Shown piece after piece: positions 16,827-26,322 of a DNA stretch of 64,000 nucleotides. Every line of letters starts with the position of its first letter. Positions within the stretch are counted from its first letter, which is position 1. Origin of the DNA: Pseudaminobacter soli (ex Zhang et al. 2022) (GTDB lineage: Bacteria > Pseudomonadota > Alphaproteobacteria > Rhizobiales > Rhizobiaceae); the NCBI RefSeq assembly GCF_014595955.1, contig NZ_JABVCF010000008.1, forward strand, positions 1-64,000, read 5' to 3'. Under the pieces are notes generated by a model. It ran no database searches. It was not told the origin of the DNA and was given only the letters and a program-made list of their open reading frames with translations. The position numbers and the translations under genes are program-made.

Positions 16827-17615
16827 ATGAGTTGGAGGCGCCGCACCGTCGCACTCACCTTCGCCGCGGCGCTCCTTCCGTGCTCCTTGCTTGCCCAGGA
16901 ACCCGCGCCGGAGAGGATCCAGATCGGCCTCTCCACAGACGTGATCCGGATCGGCGCAGATTTCGGCGGCGCCGACCTGACCATCTTCGGCTCCATCGAG
17001 AACATCGATCCCACGGTGGTGCGGCAGGGGCGCTACGATGTGATCGTGGTGCTCGAAGGACCCGCCCGCCCGATCACGGTAAGGCGCAAGGACCGGGTAC
17101 TGGGCATCTGGATGAACACGGACTCCGAATCCTTCGTCAATGTACCGGAGTCATACTCCATCGCCACCACGCGCCCTCTGCAGGACATCACCGGCCAGAA
17201 CAGTTACCGACGGCTCGCGCTCGGCATCGACTACGTCCATACGGAGCCGTACGAAGAAGATGTAAGTCCCGCCACACTGCAGGAATTCAGGGCGGCGCTG
17301 CGCGACCGGAAGAAGGCGAACGGCCTCTACAACCAGCGCATTGGAGGCGTTCAGTTCCTCTCGTCGAACCTGTTCCGCGCGACCGTCACGCTGGCGCCCG
17401 ACGTTCCCGTCGGAACCCATAAGGCGCGCGCTTTCCTTTTTCGCAACGGCGTCTTCATCGACGAAACATATGCGAACCTCGCCATCCTCAAATCCGGCTT
17501 CGAGCAGATGCTGTTCCGGCTCTCCCGCAACCACAGCCTGTTCTACGGATTTGTGGCAGTCGGACTGGCGATGGTCACCGGCTGGGTCGGCCGGCTCGTA
17601 TTCAAGCGGGACTGA
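16827..17615 (+). CDS. TIGR02186-family membrane protein
   Basis: A conserved alphaproteobacterial protein of 262 residues. It has a signal peptide (TFAAALLPCSLLAQE), a beta-rich periplasmic domain (IQIGLSTDVIRIGADFGGADLTIFGS) and a C-terminal membrane helix (LFYGFVAVGLAMVTGWVGRLVF). The domain order is that of the TSUP-associated family. It is co-transcribed with the transporter just upstream. Function is unknown. Its stop abuts the stop of the convergent phosphoesterase gene with no gap. Confidence 0.85.
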   Translation: MSWRRRTVALTFAAALLPCSLLAQEPAPERIQIGLSTDVIRIGADFGGADLTIFGSIENIDPTVVRQGRYDVIVVLEGPARPITVRRKDRVLGIWMNTDSESFVNVPESYSIATTRPLQDITGQNSYRRLALGIDYVHTEPYEEDVSPATLQEFRAALRDRKKANGLYNQRIGGVQFLSSNLFRATVTLAPDVPVGTHKARAFLFRNGVFIDETYANLAILKSGFEQMLFRLSRNHSLFYGFVAVGLAMVTGWVGRLVFKRD

Positions 17616-18338
17616 TCAGCCCGGCCGGAGCATCGTGCCGGCGATGGGATAAGTCCGGTCGGTGCCGAGCATATGGGCGATCAGGCCATCGCTCCGGAAA
17701 AGCCCGGCGAAGGCGCGATCCAGGACATTCAAGCTCCCTGTATAGCTGCCGAAGGCCGGCATGATCATGCGGCTGCCGTCGGTGGCGAAGCAGCGGCGCC
17801 GGATCGAGCGGCCGCGCTGGACGATCCGGGCGCCGGGATGAAGATGACCGGCGATCTCGCCTTTAGCCTCGCTCTTGGACGGCTCGTGACGGAACCGGAT
17901 CGACCCCAACGAGATCTCGCGAACACTTTCCCCGCCTACTCCCTCGGGAGGGTCGGGATCATGGTTGCCGCTCACCCAGAACCAGTCGCGGCCGGCCATC
18001 ATTGCCGCGAGCGCAGCGCGGAAAAGCTCGGGCATCCGCGCCGAGGCCTGTCCGTCATGGAAACTGTCGCCGAGACTGACCACGACCTTCGGGGAAAAAT
18101 CGTCGAGCACGGAGCGCAGGCAGGAGAGCGTCACGGCCGTGTCGTAGGGCGGCAGCATCGAGCCGCGCCGTGCGGCCGACGAACCTTTTTCGAGGTGCAG
18201 GTCCGAGACGGCGAGCAGGCTCAGTTCGGGGAAGAACAGGGCTCCCCGGCGATCACATATTGCGGCTTCGCCGGCGATCTCGATCACGCCGTCCAAGCCA
18301 CCTGTCCTGTTGGTCCGACTAGTCCGAGCGGTGGTCAC
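17616..18338 (-). CDS. pdeM: Ligase-associated metallophosphoesterase PdeM
   Basis: A phosphodiesterase of the calcineurin-like fold, part of the DNA-ligase-associated repair set. The 240 residues show the metal motifs SDLHLEKG (45-52), GDSFHD (90-95), SGNHDPDP (123-130) and GHLHPG (about 165). Its ATG overlaps the stop of lhr by four bases, so the two are one operon. Members of this family act on 2',3'-cyclic phosphates and DNA in vitro. The true role in repair is not settled. Confidence 0.9.
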   Translation of the reverse strand: MTTARTSRTNRTGGLDGVIEIAGEAAICDRRGALFFPELSLLAVSDLHLEKGSSAARRGSMLPPYDTAVTLSCLRSVLDDFSPKVVVSLGDSFHDGQASARMPELFRAALAAMMAGRDWFWVSGNHDPDPPEGVGGESVREISLGSIRFRHEPSKSEAKGEIAGHLHPGARIVQRGRSIRRRCFATDGSRMIMPAFGSYTGSLNVLDRAFAGLFRSDGLIAHMLGTDRTYPIAGTMLRPG

Positions 18339-20989
18339 TCGCTGCCCATTGCCTCTTCAACGAGAGACGCTTCCTCCAGAAGCGTCTCGTTGGCTTCTCC
18401 TGCCACTCTTTCCCTGCCGATCTCAAGCATGATCGGCACAGCCAGCGGCGATATGTGGTCGAGGTGCTTATGCACGATTCGGCCGCGGATCCGGGAGAGC
18501 ATGTCGGCAACCCTGCTGACATCGAGCAGCCCAGCCGCGGCATCGGCGCGGGTCGCCTGGAGCAGCAGATGGTCGGGCTCGTGCGTGCGCAATACGTCGT
18601 AAATGAGGTCGGCCGAGACGGTGACCTGCCGGCCGGTCTTCTCCTGTCCCGGATGACGTTTTTCGATCAGCCCTGAAATCAGCGCGCAGTTGCGGAAGGT
18701 GCGCTTCAAGAGCCAGCTCTCGGCCATCCAGGCCTCGAGATCGTCGCCCAGCATGTCCTCATCGAACAGCTTCGATAGAGGCAGTTCGCCGCCCTCGAAC
18801 ATCGCGCCCATGTCGTCTAGCGCCCACACCGCGATCGAATAATCGGTGGCGACATAGCCGAGCGGTCGTGCGCCGGCACGGTCGAGCCGCCTTGTCAGCA
18901 GCATTCCCAGGGTCTGGTGGGCGAGCCGGCCCTCGAAGGGATAGCAGACCATGTAGTGACGGTTCCCGCGCGGAAACGTCTCCACCAAAAGGTCCTCGCT
19001 ATGCGGTAGCACCGACTTGTCCGCCTGGATGCGCAGCCAGTCCGCGACCTGATCGGGCAGCGCCTTCCACCGCTCCGGGTCGGCCAGCATGGCGCGGACT
19101 TCGCTCGCGAGATAGGTCGAGAGCGGGAACTTGCCGCCATTGTATACGGGTATACGCGGATCGTTGCCGGCGGCGTTGGAGACGAATGCCTCCATCTCGC
19201 GGATGCCCTCGAGCCGCAGCACCTTGCCTGCAAACAGGAAGGTGTCGCCCGGCGAGATGGTCTCCATGAAGCTTTCTTCTATCTTGCCTAGGACCGGCCC
19301 GCCTCTCGTGGCGAGGCCTTTGCCCGAGCGCGCATAGCGTAGCGTCAGGTACGGCGCTTCGACGATCGTACCGACGTTGAGCCGATACTGCTGCGCGAAG
19401 CGCGGATGCGACACGCGCCACCTGCCGTCCTTCGTCCTCCTGATCTTGGCGTAGCGCTCATAAGTCCTCAGCGCATAGCCGCCGGTCGCGACGAAATCGA
19501 TGGCGCGGTCGAAGATCTCGCGAGGCAGGCTCGCATAGGGCGCGGCGCTCCTCACCTCCTGATAAAGATCGTCCGCATCGAAGGGCTCGGCGCAAGCCAT
19601 GCCGAGGATGTGTTGAGCAAGCACGTCGAGCCCGCCATTCACCAGCGGCGGCGTGTCCTGCGCGCCCAGATAGTTCGCTTCCAGTGCCGCCTCGCATTCG
19701 AGCACTTCGAAGCGGTTGGCAGGGATCAGGATCGCCTTACTCGGCTCGTCGAGCCGGTGGTTCGCACGGCCGATGCGCTGGGCAAGCCGGCTGGCGCCCT
19801 TTGGCGCGCCGACATGCACGACCAGGTCGACGTCGCCCCAGTCGATGCCGAGATCGAGCGTCGAGGTGGCGACGATCGCGCGCAGGCTGCCGGTCTCCAT
19901 CGCCTTCTCCACGCGCCGGCGCTGACTGACGTCGAGCGAACCGTGATGAAGCGCGATCGGCAGCGTGTCATCGTTCACCCGCCAGAGCTCCTGGAACAGC
20001 ATCTCGGCCTGGCTGCGCGTGTTGACGAAGAGCAGCGTGGTTTGATGCTCTCTGATCGCCTCGTAGATTTCGGGAATGGCATAACGCGAGGAATGCCCGG
20101 CCCAGGGCACCCGCTCCTCGGAGTCGAGGATGGTGATCTCGGGCTTGGCTCCGCCCGTCACGGTGATGATGTCGGCCAGGGGAGAGTTACCCTCCCCCCC
20201 TAAGGGGGAGGTGCCGCCGAAGGCGGCGGTGGGGGTCATAACGACCGCGCTCGACATGCTGGCAGAGCCTTCGGAGACTACTCCCTCTGGCCGCTGCGCG
20301 GCCATCTCCCCCTCAAGGGAGAAGAAACCGCCCTGCGGCACGAGCCAGCGGCGCAGTTCGTCGGGCTGCGCGACGGTCGCCGAGAGCCCGATCGCCTGAA
20401 GCGACGGCACGTAACGGCGCAGACGCGCCAGCCCAAGCGCGAGCAGGTGTCCGCGCTTCGACGTCACCAGCGAATGTAGTTCGTCCAGGACCACATAGCG
20501 CAGGCCGGAGAAGAACCGCTTTGCGTCGGGCGAGGCGATCAGCAGCGCGAGTTGCTCCGGCGTGGTGAGCAGTATGTCCGGCGGCGCGTGCTTCTGGCGC
20601 TGGCGCTTGTGGGCCGGCGTGTCGCCCGTGCGCGTCTCCAGCGTGATCGGCAGGCCCATCTCGTCGACCGGCTTGCCGAGATTGCGCTCGATATCGACCG
20701 CCAGTGCCTTCAGCGGCGAGATGTAGAGCGTGTGGATGCCGCGCTGCGGCTCGCCGGGCTTGCGCTTGGGGCGGCTTGCCAGATCGACCAACGACGGCAG
20801 GAAGCCGGCGAGCGTCTTGCCGGCGCCCGTCGGCGCGATCAGCAGCACCGAGCGCCCGGCCTGCGCGCGGGCAAGCAGGTCGATCTGATGGGCGCGCGGA
20901 GACCAGCCGCGCCGCGCGAACCAGTTCAGGAACGGCTCGGGCAGGTACGCGGCACCGTCCTGCGGCTCGACGCGGCTTTGTTCTGTCAC
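18335..20989 (-). CDS. lhr: Ligase-associated Lhr-type DEXH helicase, with an in-frame insert
   Basis: A 3'-5' DNA-translocating helicase of the Lhr-core type, 884 residues. Walker A is APTGAGKT (52-59) and the DEXH box reads VLDELHS (167-173). The second RecA domain includes FVNTRSQAE and QRIGRANHR, and a winged-helix and Lhr-core C-terminus follows. Residues about 220-270 form an Ala/Gly/Pro/Glu-rich stretch not expected in the family; at the DNA level it consists of GC-rich inverted repeats (20180-20332). The flanks (ELRRWLVPQ and LADIITVTGGAKPEI) join normally across it. The frame is intact. Confidence 0.9.
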   Translation of the reverse strand: MTEQSRVEPQDGAAYLPEPFLNWFARRGWSPRAHQIDLLARAQAGRSVLLIAPTGAGKTLAGFLPSLVDLASRPKRKPGEPQRGIHTLYISPLKALAVDIERNLGKPVDEMGLPITLETRTGDTPAHKRQRQKHAPPDILLTTPEQLALLIASPDAKRFFSGLRYVVLDELHSLVTSKRGHLLALGLARLRRYVPSLQAIGLSATVAQPDELRRWLVPQGGFFSLEGEMAAQRPEGVVSEGSASMSSAVVMTPTAAFGGTSPLGGEGNSPLADIITVTGGAKPEITILDSEERVPWAGHSSRYAIPEIYEAIREHQTTLLFVNTRSQAEMLFQELWRVNDDTLPIALHHGSLDVSQRRRVEKAMETGSLRAIVATSTLDLGIDWGDVDLVVHVGAPKGASRLAQRIGRANHRLDEPSKAILIPANRFEVLECEAALEANYLGAQDTPPLVNGGLDVLAQHILGMACAEPFDADDLYQEVRSAAPYASLPREIFDRAIDFVATGGYALRTYERYAKIRRTKDGRWRVSHPRFAQQYRLNVGTIVEAPYLTLRYARSGKGLATRGGPVLGKIEESFMETISPGDTFLFAGKVLRLEGIREMEAFVSNAAGNDPRIPVYNGGKFPLSTYLASEVRAMLADPERWKALPDQVADWLRIQADKSVLPHSEDLLVETFPRGNRHYMVCYPFEGRLAHQTLGMLLTRRLDRAGARPLGYVATDYSIAVWALDDMGAMFEGGELPLSKLFDEDMLGDDLEAWMAESWLLKRTFRNCALISGLIEKRHPGQEKTGRQVTVSADLIYDVLRTHEPDHLLLQATRADAAAGLLDVSRVADMLSRIRGRIVHKHLDHISPLAVPIMLEIGRERVAGEANETLLEEASLVEEAMGSE
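20180..20332. repeat. Palindromic repeat element inserted in frame in lhr
   Basis: Two inverted-repeat modules: CCTCCCCC with GGGGGAGG plus GCCGCC-GAA-GGCGGC at about 20190-20230, and GGCCGCTGCGCGGCC with CTCCCTT/AAGGGAG at about 20280-20320. This GC-rich vocabulary is typical of intergenic repeats in Mesorhizobium and relatives. Here the element adds about 50 codons to lhr without breaking the frame. Confidence 0.65.
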
Positions 20990-21061
20990 GCGCTAAGAGG
21001 TATAGCGCCGCGCGTGGCGCGCCAACAGGAATTTGGAACAAAAGGGGATCGATTCCCTCGT

Positions 21062-21511
21062 TCAATACCGGACCCATATCCTGCGCAGTTGCGTTCCTAG
21101 CAGATCGACCAGCCTTGACATGGCTGCGGGCGGGATATCCTGCAGGTTCGGATTCCATGCAGAGAGGATGAAGCTCGCAAATCCGTTCGGAGGCTCGTAG
21201 TTCAAGTCGTTCAGCGATACAGTCGCCCCGCAACAGGGCGCAGCGACCTCCAAGTCGCGGAAAGAACTCTCGGCGGCGCCATCCATAGCGTCGGCCCACC
21301 ATGTCGATGCGTCGCGAGAACAGGAGGGACAACTCACGCCCTCCCAGTTCTCTCCGGAGTCGACGAATGCTACCTCTTTAAGGAACTCGACAGTCACCTC
21401 TTCGGCGTCAGGAGCCAATTCGGCCAACAGTGTTCGCTCCGCTTCCGCGGCATCCGCGGAGGGCAAGAAATTCTGATCCGTCGGGATGAGTTTGATCCAA
21501 TTGTCCGACAT
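21062..21511 (-). CDS. Hypothetical protein with two cysteine pairs
   Basis: The gene encodes 149 residues. CPSCSRD near 57 and CCGATV near 92 could hold a zinc ion. The rest is acidic and helical (DAAEAERTLLAELAPDAEEVTVEFLKEV). I recognise no family. It stands alone between lhr and the exonuclease gene, inside an otherwise ligase-associated neighbourhood, with lower GC than its neighbours, which hints at a later arrival. A zinc-ribbon or immunity-like protein is possible, but nothing in the sequence decides it. Confidence 0.6.
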   Translation of the reverse strand: MSDNWIKLIPTDQNFLPSADAAEAERTLLAELAPDAEEVTVEFLKEVAFVDSGENWEGVSCPSCSRDASTWWADAMDGAAESSFRDLEVAAPCCGATVSLNDLNYEPPNGFASFILSAWNPNLQDIPPAAMSRLVDLLGTQLRRIWVRY

Positions 21512-21774
21512 GATGCCCCACTTAAATGACCTGCAACGACGATCAGGTCTTGCACCGCCATGCCCCTGTCGTACCGGATTTTCCCCTCTTCTACATATTA
21601 CAGTTGAAGGTGTTCTTGGCTAGAATCCCCACGTGCGTGTGCTTCCAAATGCGCGAAGCGGTTTCATAAGTTGTGCGGGTGCCAGAACGCAGCGGATCAG
21701 GTTCTTCAAAGCAAGTGTCAGGAGGCATTTCCAAAACTCTTTGAAGATTGCGGCCACGCCTTATCTTAGGCTCG

Positions 21775-22785
21775 ATGCGCCCAAGCGAACTGCTCTGCCC
21801 CCGCCCGGAGGGTCTCTATTGCGGCCCCGGCGATTTCTTCATCGATCCGATCAGGCCCGTGAACCGGGCGCTGATTACGCATGGCCATTCCGATCACGCC
21901 CGCTCGGGTCACGGTTCGGTGCTGGCCACGCAAGAGACGCTCGACATCATGGGGCTGCGTTATGGCGACGACTTCGCCGGGACGACGCAGGCCGCCACAC
22001 TCGGTGAGACCATTGCAATCAAGGATGCGTCTGTCACCTTCCACCCGGCCGGCCACGTGCTCGGCTCGGCTCAGATCGCGGTGGAGCATGCCGGGCTGCG
22101 CATCGTCGTCTCCGGTGATTACAAGCGCCAGCCCGACCCGACCTGCGCGCCCTTCGAGCCGATCGCCTGCGACGTCTTCATCACCGAGGCCACTTTCGGC
22201 CTGCCGGTCTTCCGCCATCCTCCCGACAGCGAAGAGATCGGTCGGCTCCTGAAATCCGTCTCGCAGTTTCCGGAGAGCACGCATCTGGTCGGGGCCTATG
22301 CACTGGGCAAGGCGCAGCGCGTCATGCGGTTGTTGCGCGATGCCGGCTTCGACCGGCCGATCTACATCCACGGCGCCCTGGCAAAGCTCTCCGACTATTA
22401 CCAGAGCCGCGGCATCGACCTCGGCGACCTGCGGCCCGCCACGATCGAGGGCGGCAGGAAGGACGATTTTGCCGGTTCGATCGTGATCGGTCCGCCCTCG
22501 GCCTTCGCCGACCGCTGGGCCCGCCGCTTCCCCGAGCCAATCGCCTGCTTCGCCTCGGGCTGGATGCGGATCCGCCAGCGCGCCAAGCAGCGGGGGGTGG
22601 AACTGCCGCTGATCATCTCCGACCACTCGGACTGGGACGAACTCACCGAGACGATCCAGGAGACAGGCGCCGGCGAGGTTTGGGTGACCCACGGCCGAGA
22701 GGAGGCGCTGGTGCGCTGGTGCGAGCTTTCCCGGCTCACCGCCCGGCCGCTGCATCTCGTCGGCTACGAGGACGAGGCGGAGTAG
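21775..22785 (+). CDS. Ligase-associated MBL-fold exonuclease
   Basis: A metallo-beta-lactamase-fold nuclease of the SNM1/beta-CASP kind, 336 residues, part of the Lhr/ligase/PdeM repair set. The start chosen is the ATG giving MRPSELLCPRPEGLYC. Metal motifs include THGHSDHARSG near 35-45, HPAGHVLGS near 96, SGDYKRQ near 121 and HSDW near 279. The gene is divergent from lhr and about 490 bp upstream of the ligase. In other bacteria these four genes form one operon; here they are spread over two strands. Confidence 0.88.
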   Translation: MRPSELLCPRPEGLYCGPGDFFIDPIRPVNRALITHGHSDHARSGHGSVLATQETLDIMGLRYGDDFAGTTQAATLGETIAIKDASVTFHPAGHVLGSAQIAVEHAGLRIVVSGDYKRQPDPTCAPFEPIACDVFITEATFGLPVFRHPPDSEEIGRLLKSVSQFPESTHLVGAYALGKAQRVMRLLRDAGFDRPIYIHGALAKLSDYYQSRGIDLGDLRPATIEGGRKDDFAGSIVIGPPSAFADRWARRFPEPIACFASGWMRIRQRAKQRGVELPLIISDHSDWDELTETIQETGAGEVWVTHGREEALVRWCELSRLTARPLHLVGYEDEAE

Positions 22786-22800
22786 ATGCCCGGCTCGCGG

Positions 22801-23205
22801 TCACGGATACAGCTTGCGCGCTCTCGCTACCGCCAGTTTCTTGCCATTGGCGTCGAGGGCCGTGGCCGTCCACTCGTAGGTGTGCCGCCCGCTGGGGGGA
22901 CAGGGGCTCAAATAAGTGAAGGCTCCGGGCCTGATGGTGCCCTCGCCCGCATACCTCACCGTGCCTCCGCCATGCCGAAAGCTCGGCACATTGAGATCAG
23001 TCATCTCGAAGCGTATGTTGGCGGTCCCGTTCGGCACGTTGCGCAGATGGAAAATAGGGTTGGGGACGGTATTGGGCCTGCCGCTGGTGCACCGCTTGAT
23101 CCCACCCCATTCGAAATCGAACGAGAAATCCGCGGCCATAGCCATGCTTGAGATCGACGAAGCGATGCCGAGCACCGTTAGCGAGGACAGGACAAGCTTC
23201 CACAT
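22801..23205 (-). CDS. Small secreted protein, PEBP-like fold
   Basis: The protein has 134 residues. The ATG at 23205 gives a signal peptide (LVLSSLTVLGIASSISSMAMA). The mature part reads NPIFHLRNVPNGTANIRFEM, then HGGGTVRYAGEG and YEWTATALDANGKKLAVARARK. The order of strands and the closing ARARKLYP resemble phosphatidylethanolamine-binding-protein-like domains (YbhB/YbcL type). It is probably periplasmic. It sits on the opposite strand between two repair genes. The family call is by eye. Confidence 0.7.
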   Translation of the reverse strand: MWKLVLSSLTVLGIASSISSMAMAADFSFDFEWGGIKRCTSGRPNTVPNPIFHLRNVPNGTANIRFEMTDLNVPSFRHGGGTVRYAGEGTIRPGAFTYLSPCPPSGRHTYEWTATALDANGKKLAVARARKLYP

Positions 23206-23271
23206 CCCGACTACCCGCGTCTGCTTGGACGGTAGAGTATCAGTCCCGCACTTCCGGAAGTCAATTTGACG

Positions 23272-24924
23272 ATGGAGGGGTTTTCCGAACTTCTGGACCG
23301 TCTGGTGCTGACGCCGTCGCGAAACGGCAAGATCCGGCTCTTGGTCGACTACTTCTCCACCACTCCGGATCCCGACCGCGGGCTGGCACTGGCTGCGATC
23401 ACCGGCGATCTCAACATCCCAGCCATCAAGCCGGCCATGCTGCGGACGCTGGTCATGGAGCGGATGGACCCGGTCCTGTTCGGCTATTCCTATGATTATG
23501 TCGGCGATCTCGCCGAAACGGTGTCGCTTGTCTGGCCGGAGCCCGACCAGGCCCATGCCCCAAATCAGCGTCCGACGCTCGCGGATGTAGTAGACGCTCT
23601 GCAGTCGGCCAGTCGCTCGGACGGCCCGGCCGTGCTGGCGCGGCTGCTCGACACGGCGGGCATTTCGGGGCGCTATGCCATCATCAAGCTCGTCACCGGC
23701 GGCCTGCGCATCGGCGTCTCGGCGCGGCTGGCCAAGCAGGCGTTGGCCGAACTCGGCTCGGTCGACATCGCCGAAATCGAGGAGGTGTGGCACGGGCTCG
23801 AGCCGCCCTACCTTTCCCTGTTCGCCTGGCTCGAAGGCGGGGCTCCCAAACCCGAGAAGGCGGCGCGCGCCCTGTTCCGTCCGGTCATGCTGTCGCACGC
23901 CGTAGAGGACAGCGATCTCGCCAAGATGGACCCCTCAGACTACGCGGCGGAGTGGAAGTGGGACGGCATTCGCGTGCAGGCTGTGTCGGAGGGCGGGCTG
24001 TGCCGGCTCTACTCGCGCACCGGCGACGAGATCTCCGGCGCCTTCCCCGATTTGCTGGACGCGATGGATTTCACCGGCGCGCTCGACGGCGAACTGCTCG
24101 TCGGTCATCCGCCCGAATACACCGGCAGCTTCTCGGAACTCCAGCAGCGGCTCAATCGCAAGAGCGTGTCGCCGAAGATGCGCGAGCGCTATCCCGTGTT
24201 CATCCGCTGCTACGACATCCTTCAGGATGGAAAGGAGGATGTGCGCCCCCTGCCCTTCCTCGAGCGCCGTGCGCGCCTGGTGGCCTTCGTGGCCCAACTG
24301 GAACCCAGCCGCTTCGATCTTTCGCCGATCATCAGCTTCTCGAACTGGGAAGATCTGGACGACATGCGCCGGCATCCGCCCCATCCGGTCATCGAAGGCG
24401 TGATGCTGAAGCAGAAGACCTCGCCCTATCTCGCGGGTCGCCCCAAAGGCCCCTGGTTCAAGTGGAAGCGCGACCCGCACACGATCGACGCAGTGCTGAT
24501 GTATGCGCAGCGCGGTCACGGCAAGCGGTCGAGCTTCTATTCCGACTACACGTTCGGCGTCTGGTCAGGCCCGGAAGGCGTCGAGGAACTGGTGCCGGTC
24601 GGAAAAGCCTATTTCGGCTTCACCGACGAGGAACTGCGGCAGATCGACAAATATGTGCGCGACAACACGGTCGAGCGCTTCGGGCCTGTCCGGTCCGTGA
24701 GGGCCGACAAACGCAGCGGCCTCGTGCTGGAGATCGCCTTCGAGGGGCTCAACCGCTCCACCCGCCACCGATCCGGGGTGGCCATGCGCTTCCCGCGGAT
24801 CTCACGCCTGCGCTGGGACAAGCCTTCCGCCGAGGCAGACCGCATCGAGACCCTGCAGGCACTGCTGCACGAACCGAATGTCGCGCACCATGCTCAAGGC
24901 GAGACCGACACCTTGATCTCGTAG
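23272..24924 (+). CDS. ATP-dependent DNA ligase, repair-cassette type
   Basis: The ligase of the Lhr/exonuclease/PdeM set, 550 residues. An N-terminal DNA-binding domain (SELLDRLVLTPSRNGK onward) precedes the nucleotidyltransferase domain with motif I AEWKWDGIR (K229), GALDGELL, HPVIEGVMLKQ and WFKWKRD, then an OB fold ending in RFPRISRLRWDKPSAEAD. The length and N-terminal domain separate it from the short phage ligase at 8323. ATG at 23272 is preferred over the TTG six bases earlier. The 3' end overlaps the convergent next gene by 31 bp. Confidence 0.92.
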   Translation: MEGFSELLDRLVLTPSRNGKIRLLVDYFSTTPDPDRGLALAAITGDLNIPAIKPAMLRTLVMERMDPVLFGYSYDYVGDLAETVSLVWPEPDQAHAPNQRPTLADVVDALQSASRSDGPAVLARLLDTAGISGRYAIIKLVTGGLRIGVSARLAKQALAELGSVDIAEIEEVWHGLEPPYLSLFAWLEGGAPKPEKAARALFRPVMLSHAVEDSDLAKMDPSDYAAEWKWDGIRVQAVSEGGLCRLYSRTGDEISGAFPDLLDAMDFTGALDGELLVGHPPEYTGSFSELQQRLNRKSVSPKMRERYPVFIRCYDILQDGKEDVRPLPFLERRARLVAFVAQLEPSRFDLSPIISFSNWEDLDDMRRHPPHPVIEGVMLKQKTSPYLAGRPKGPWFKWKRDPHTIDAVLMYAQRGHGKRSSFYSDYTFGVWSGPEGVEELVPVGKAYFGFTDEELRQIDKYVRDNTVERFGPVRSVRADKRSGLVLEIAFEGLNRSTRHRSGVAMRFPRISRLRWDKPSAEADRIETLQALLHEPNVAHHAQGETDTLIS

Positions 24925-25982
24925 ATGTCGAGGCTCTTGCCTTCGCCGGCGAAATCCGGGTCGATCGCGATCGTGCCGCCAGCGCCCGGATCGACCTCCG
25001 GCAGGCCCAGTTCGAACAGGAAATCCGCCTTCTCGTAGCCGACCGCGTAGCGCTTGCGGCCGCAATCGCCGAGTTCGCCGAAGTTGCAGTCGACCGCCAT
25101 CTCGACCTGTTCGCCATCGCTGCCGCGCGCCACGATATCGAAAGTCGCCTTCCGCCCGGCGATCCGCTGCAGCACGCCCTGGCCGACATCGAACAGGACG
25201 GCGGCGCCGGAACCCGAGGAACGGATGCGCAGGAAGCTTCCCGAATCATCGTCCATCGACTCGGCTTTGATGCCGGCGGGGGCGCTGACGGCGGTCGCGT
25301 CGGCGGCCGTGAAGATGCTGATCCAGTCGCGCTGTTCCGCAGGCTGGCTCGTCAGCGCCGGGGGTTGGCCATCGCTCTCGGGATTGAAGTCCTCGGCCTC
25401 GATCGTCGCCTGCGGATTCGGCATCGAGGTCTCGCCTTCCTGCCGCGGCGGGAAGAGGCCGGCCTGCTGTGCGAACAGGATGCCGATGCCGACGAGGGCC
25501 ACGAGGCACAGAGCCACGAACATGAGAACGAGAGGCTTGCGGCTGCGGCGGCGCGAGCGTTTGGGATCGGAGGCCGAAAGGGGTGGCGCTGCCCTGGAGC
25601 GCGAGGCGCGGTCGGAGAACTCCTCCCGGACATCGAGTTCGCCGATCCCGCCCAGGGCTCCGGCATCCCTGTCCACGCGGTCCGCCGTCAGTTCCGGCAT
25701 GACGATGGGCGGCGCCTCCCCGGGCTCCATCCGGATTTCGAAGGAGCCGGCAAGCGGGTCAGCGGCCGGCACCGCCGGGATGAACTCGGTCTCGATCTCG
25801 GCTATGCGCGCCTGCAGCACCTTGCGCCGGTTGATCGCTGCTTCCACGGTAAGGTTCTGATTGGCCTGGAGGGCACGGTCGAGCGCTTCGAACGCCTTGC
25901 GGTAAACGCTCTCGCGAAACGCCCTGTCCTCGGCGTTGCCCTTTTCGAAGGCGCTCCGGATCGCCTTTTCGATCGGGTCCAT
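24894..25982 (-). CDS. Single-pass membrane protein of unknown function
   Basis: The protein has 362 residues. A helical cytoplasmic N-terminus (DPIEKAIRSAFEKGNAEDRA) and a basic patch (KRSRRRSRKP) precede one membrane helix (LVLMFVALCLVALVGIGILF, about 149-168). The periplasmic part has a beta-rich C-terminal domain with AAVLFDVGQGVLQRIAGRKA, two cysteines (DCNFGELGDCGRKR) and a jelly-roll look. Proteins of this layout are common in Rhizobiales without known role. Its 3' end overlaps the ligase gene tail to tail. Confidence 0.75.
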   Translation of the reverse strand: MDPIEKAIRSAFEKGNAEDRAFRESVYRKAFEALDRALQANQNLTVEAAINRRKVLQARIAEIETEFIPAVPAADPLAGSFEIRMEPGEAPPIVMPELTADRVDRDAGALGGIGELDVREEFSDRASRSRAAPPLSASDPKRSRRRSRKPLVLMFVALCLVALVGIGILFAQQAGLFPPRQEGETSMPNPQATIEAEDFNPESDGQPPALTSQPAEQRDWISIFTAADATAVSAPAGIKAESMDDDSGSFLRIRSSGSGAAVLFDVGQGVLQRIAGRKATFDIVARGSDGEQVEMAVDCNFGELGDCGRKRYAVGYEKADFLFELGLPEVDPGAGGTIAIDPDFAGEGKSLDIYEIKVSVSP

Positions 25983-26322
25983 TCATTTTCCCCGCCAAAA
26001 CCCAAAAATCGATCGTTAACCGTAGCCGCAACAGCAATCAACGCGGGATTGCTCCTGCGACGCGATCGAATCGCCACAGCCAAAAACAGCGTTCGTATTC
26101 AGAAGCGGCCTGCCCCGCTCATTCGATCGGCCGCACCTCGATTCGAGGTCTTACCCGCCGACGTGCAAGGAGGCCACCGTAAAGACAGCCTCCAGCATCC
26201 AGGCAACAGTTGGAGAACAGTCGGAGGAGCAGGGCCAATCCTCCTCATCTCGCGCTTGAAATTACCGGCCAATGAGGTTATCAGGCGCTCGTTCGGTCGG
26301 GCCGCAGCGCCCGAGCCCGGTC

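Noticed and set aside
20313-21332. 339-codon minus-strand frame
   Set aside because: It is a shifted reading through the start of lhr and the upstream unknown gene.
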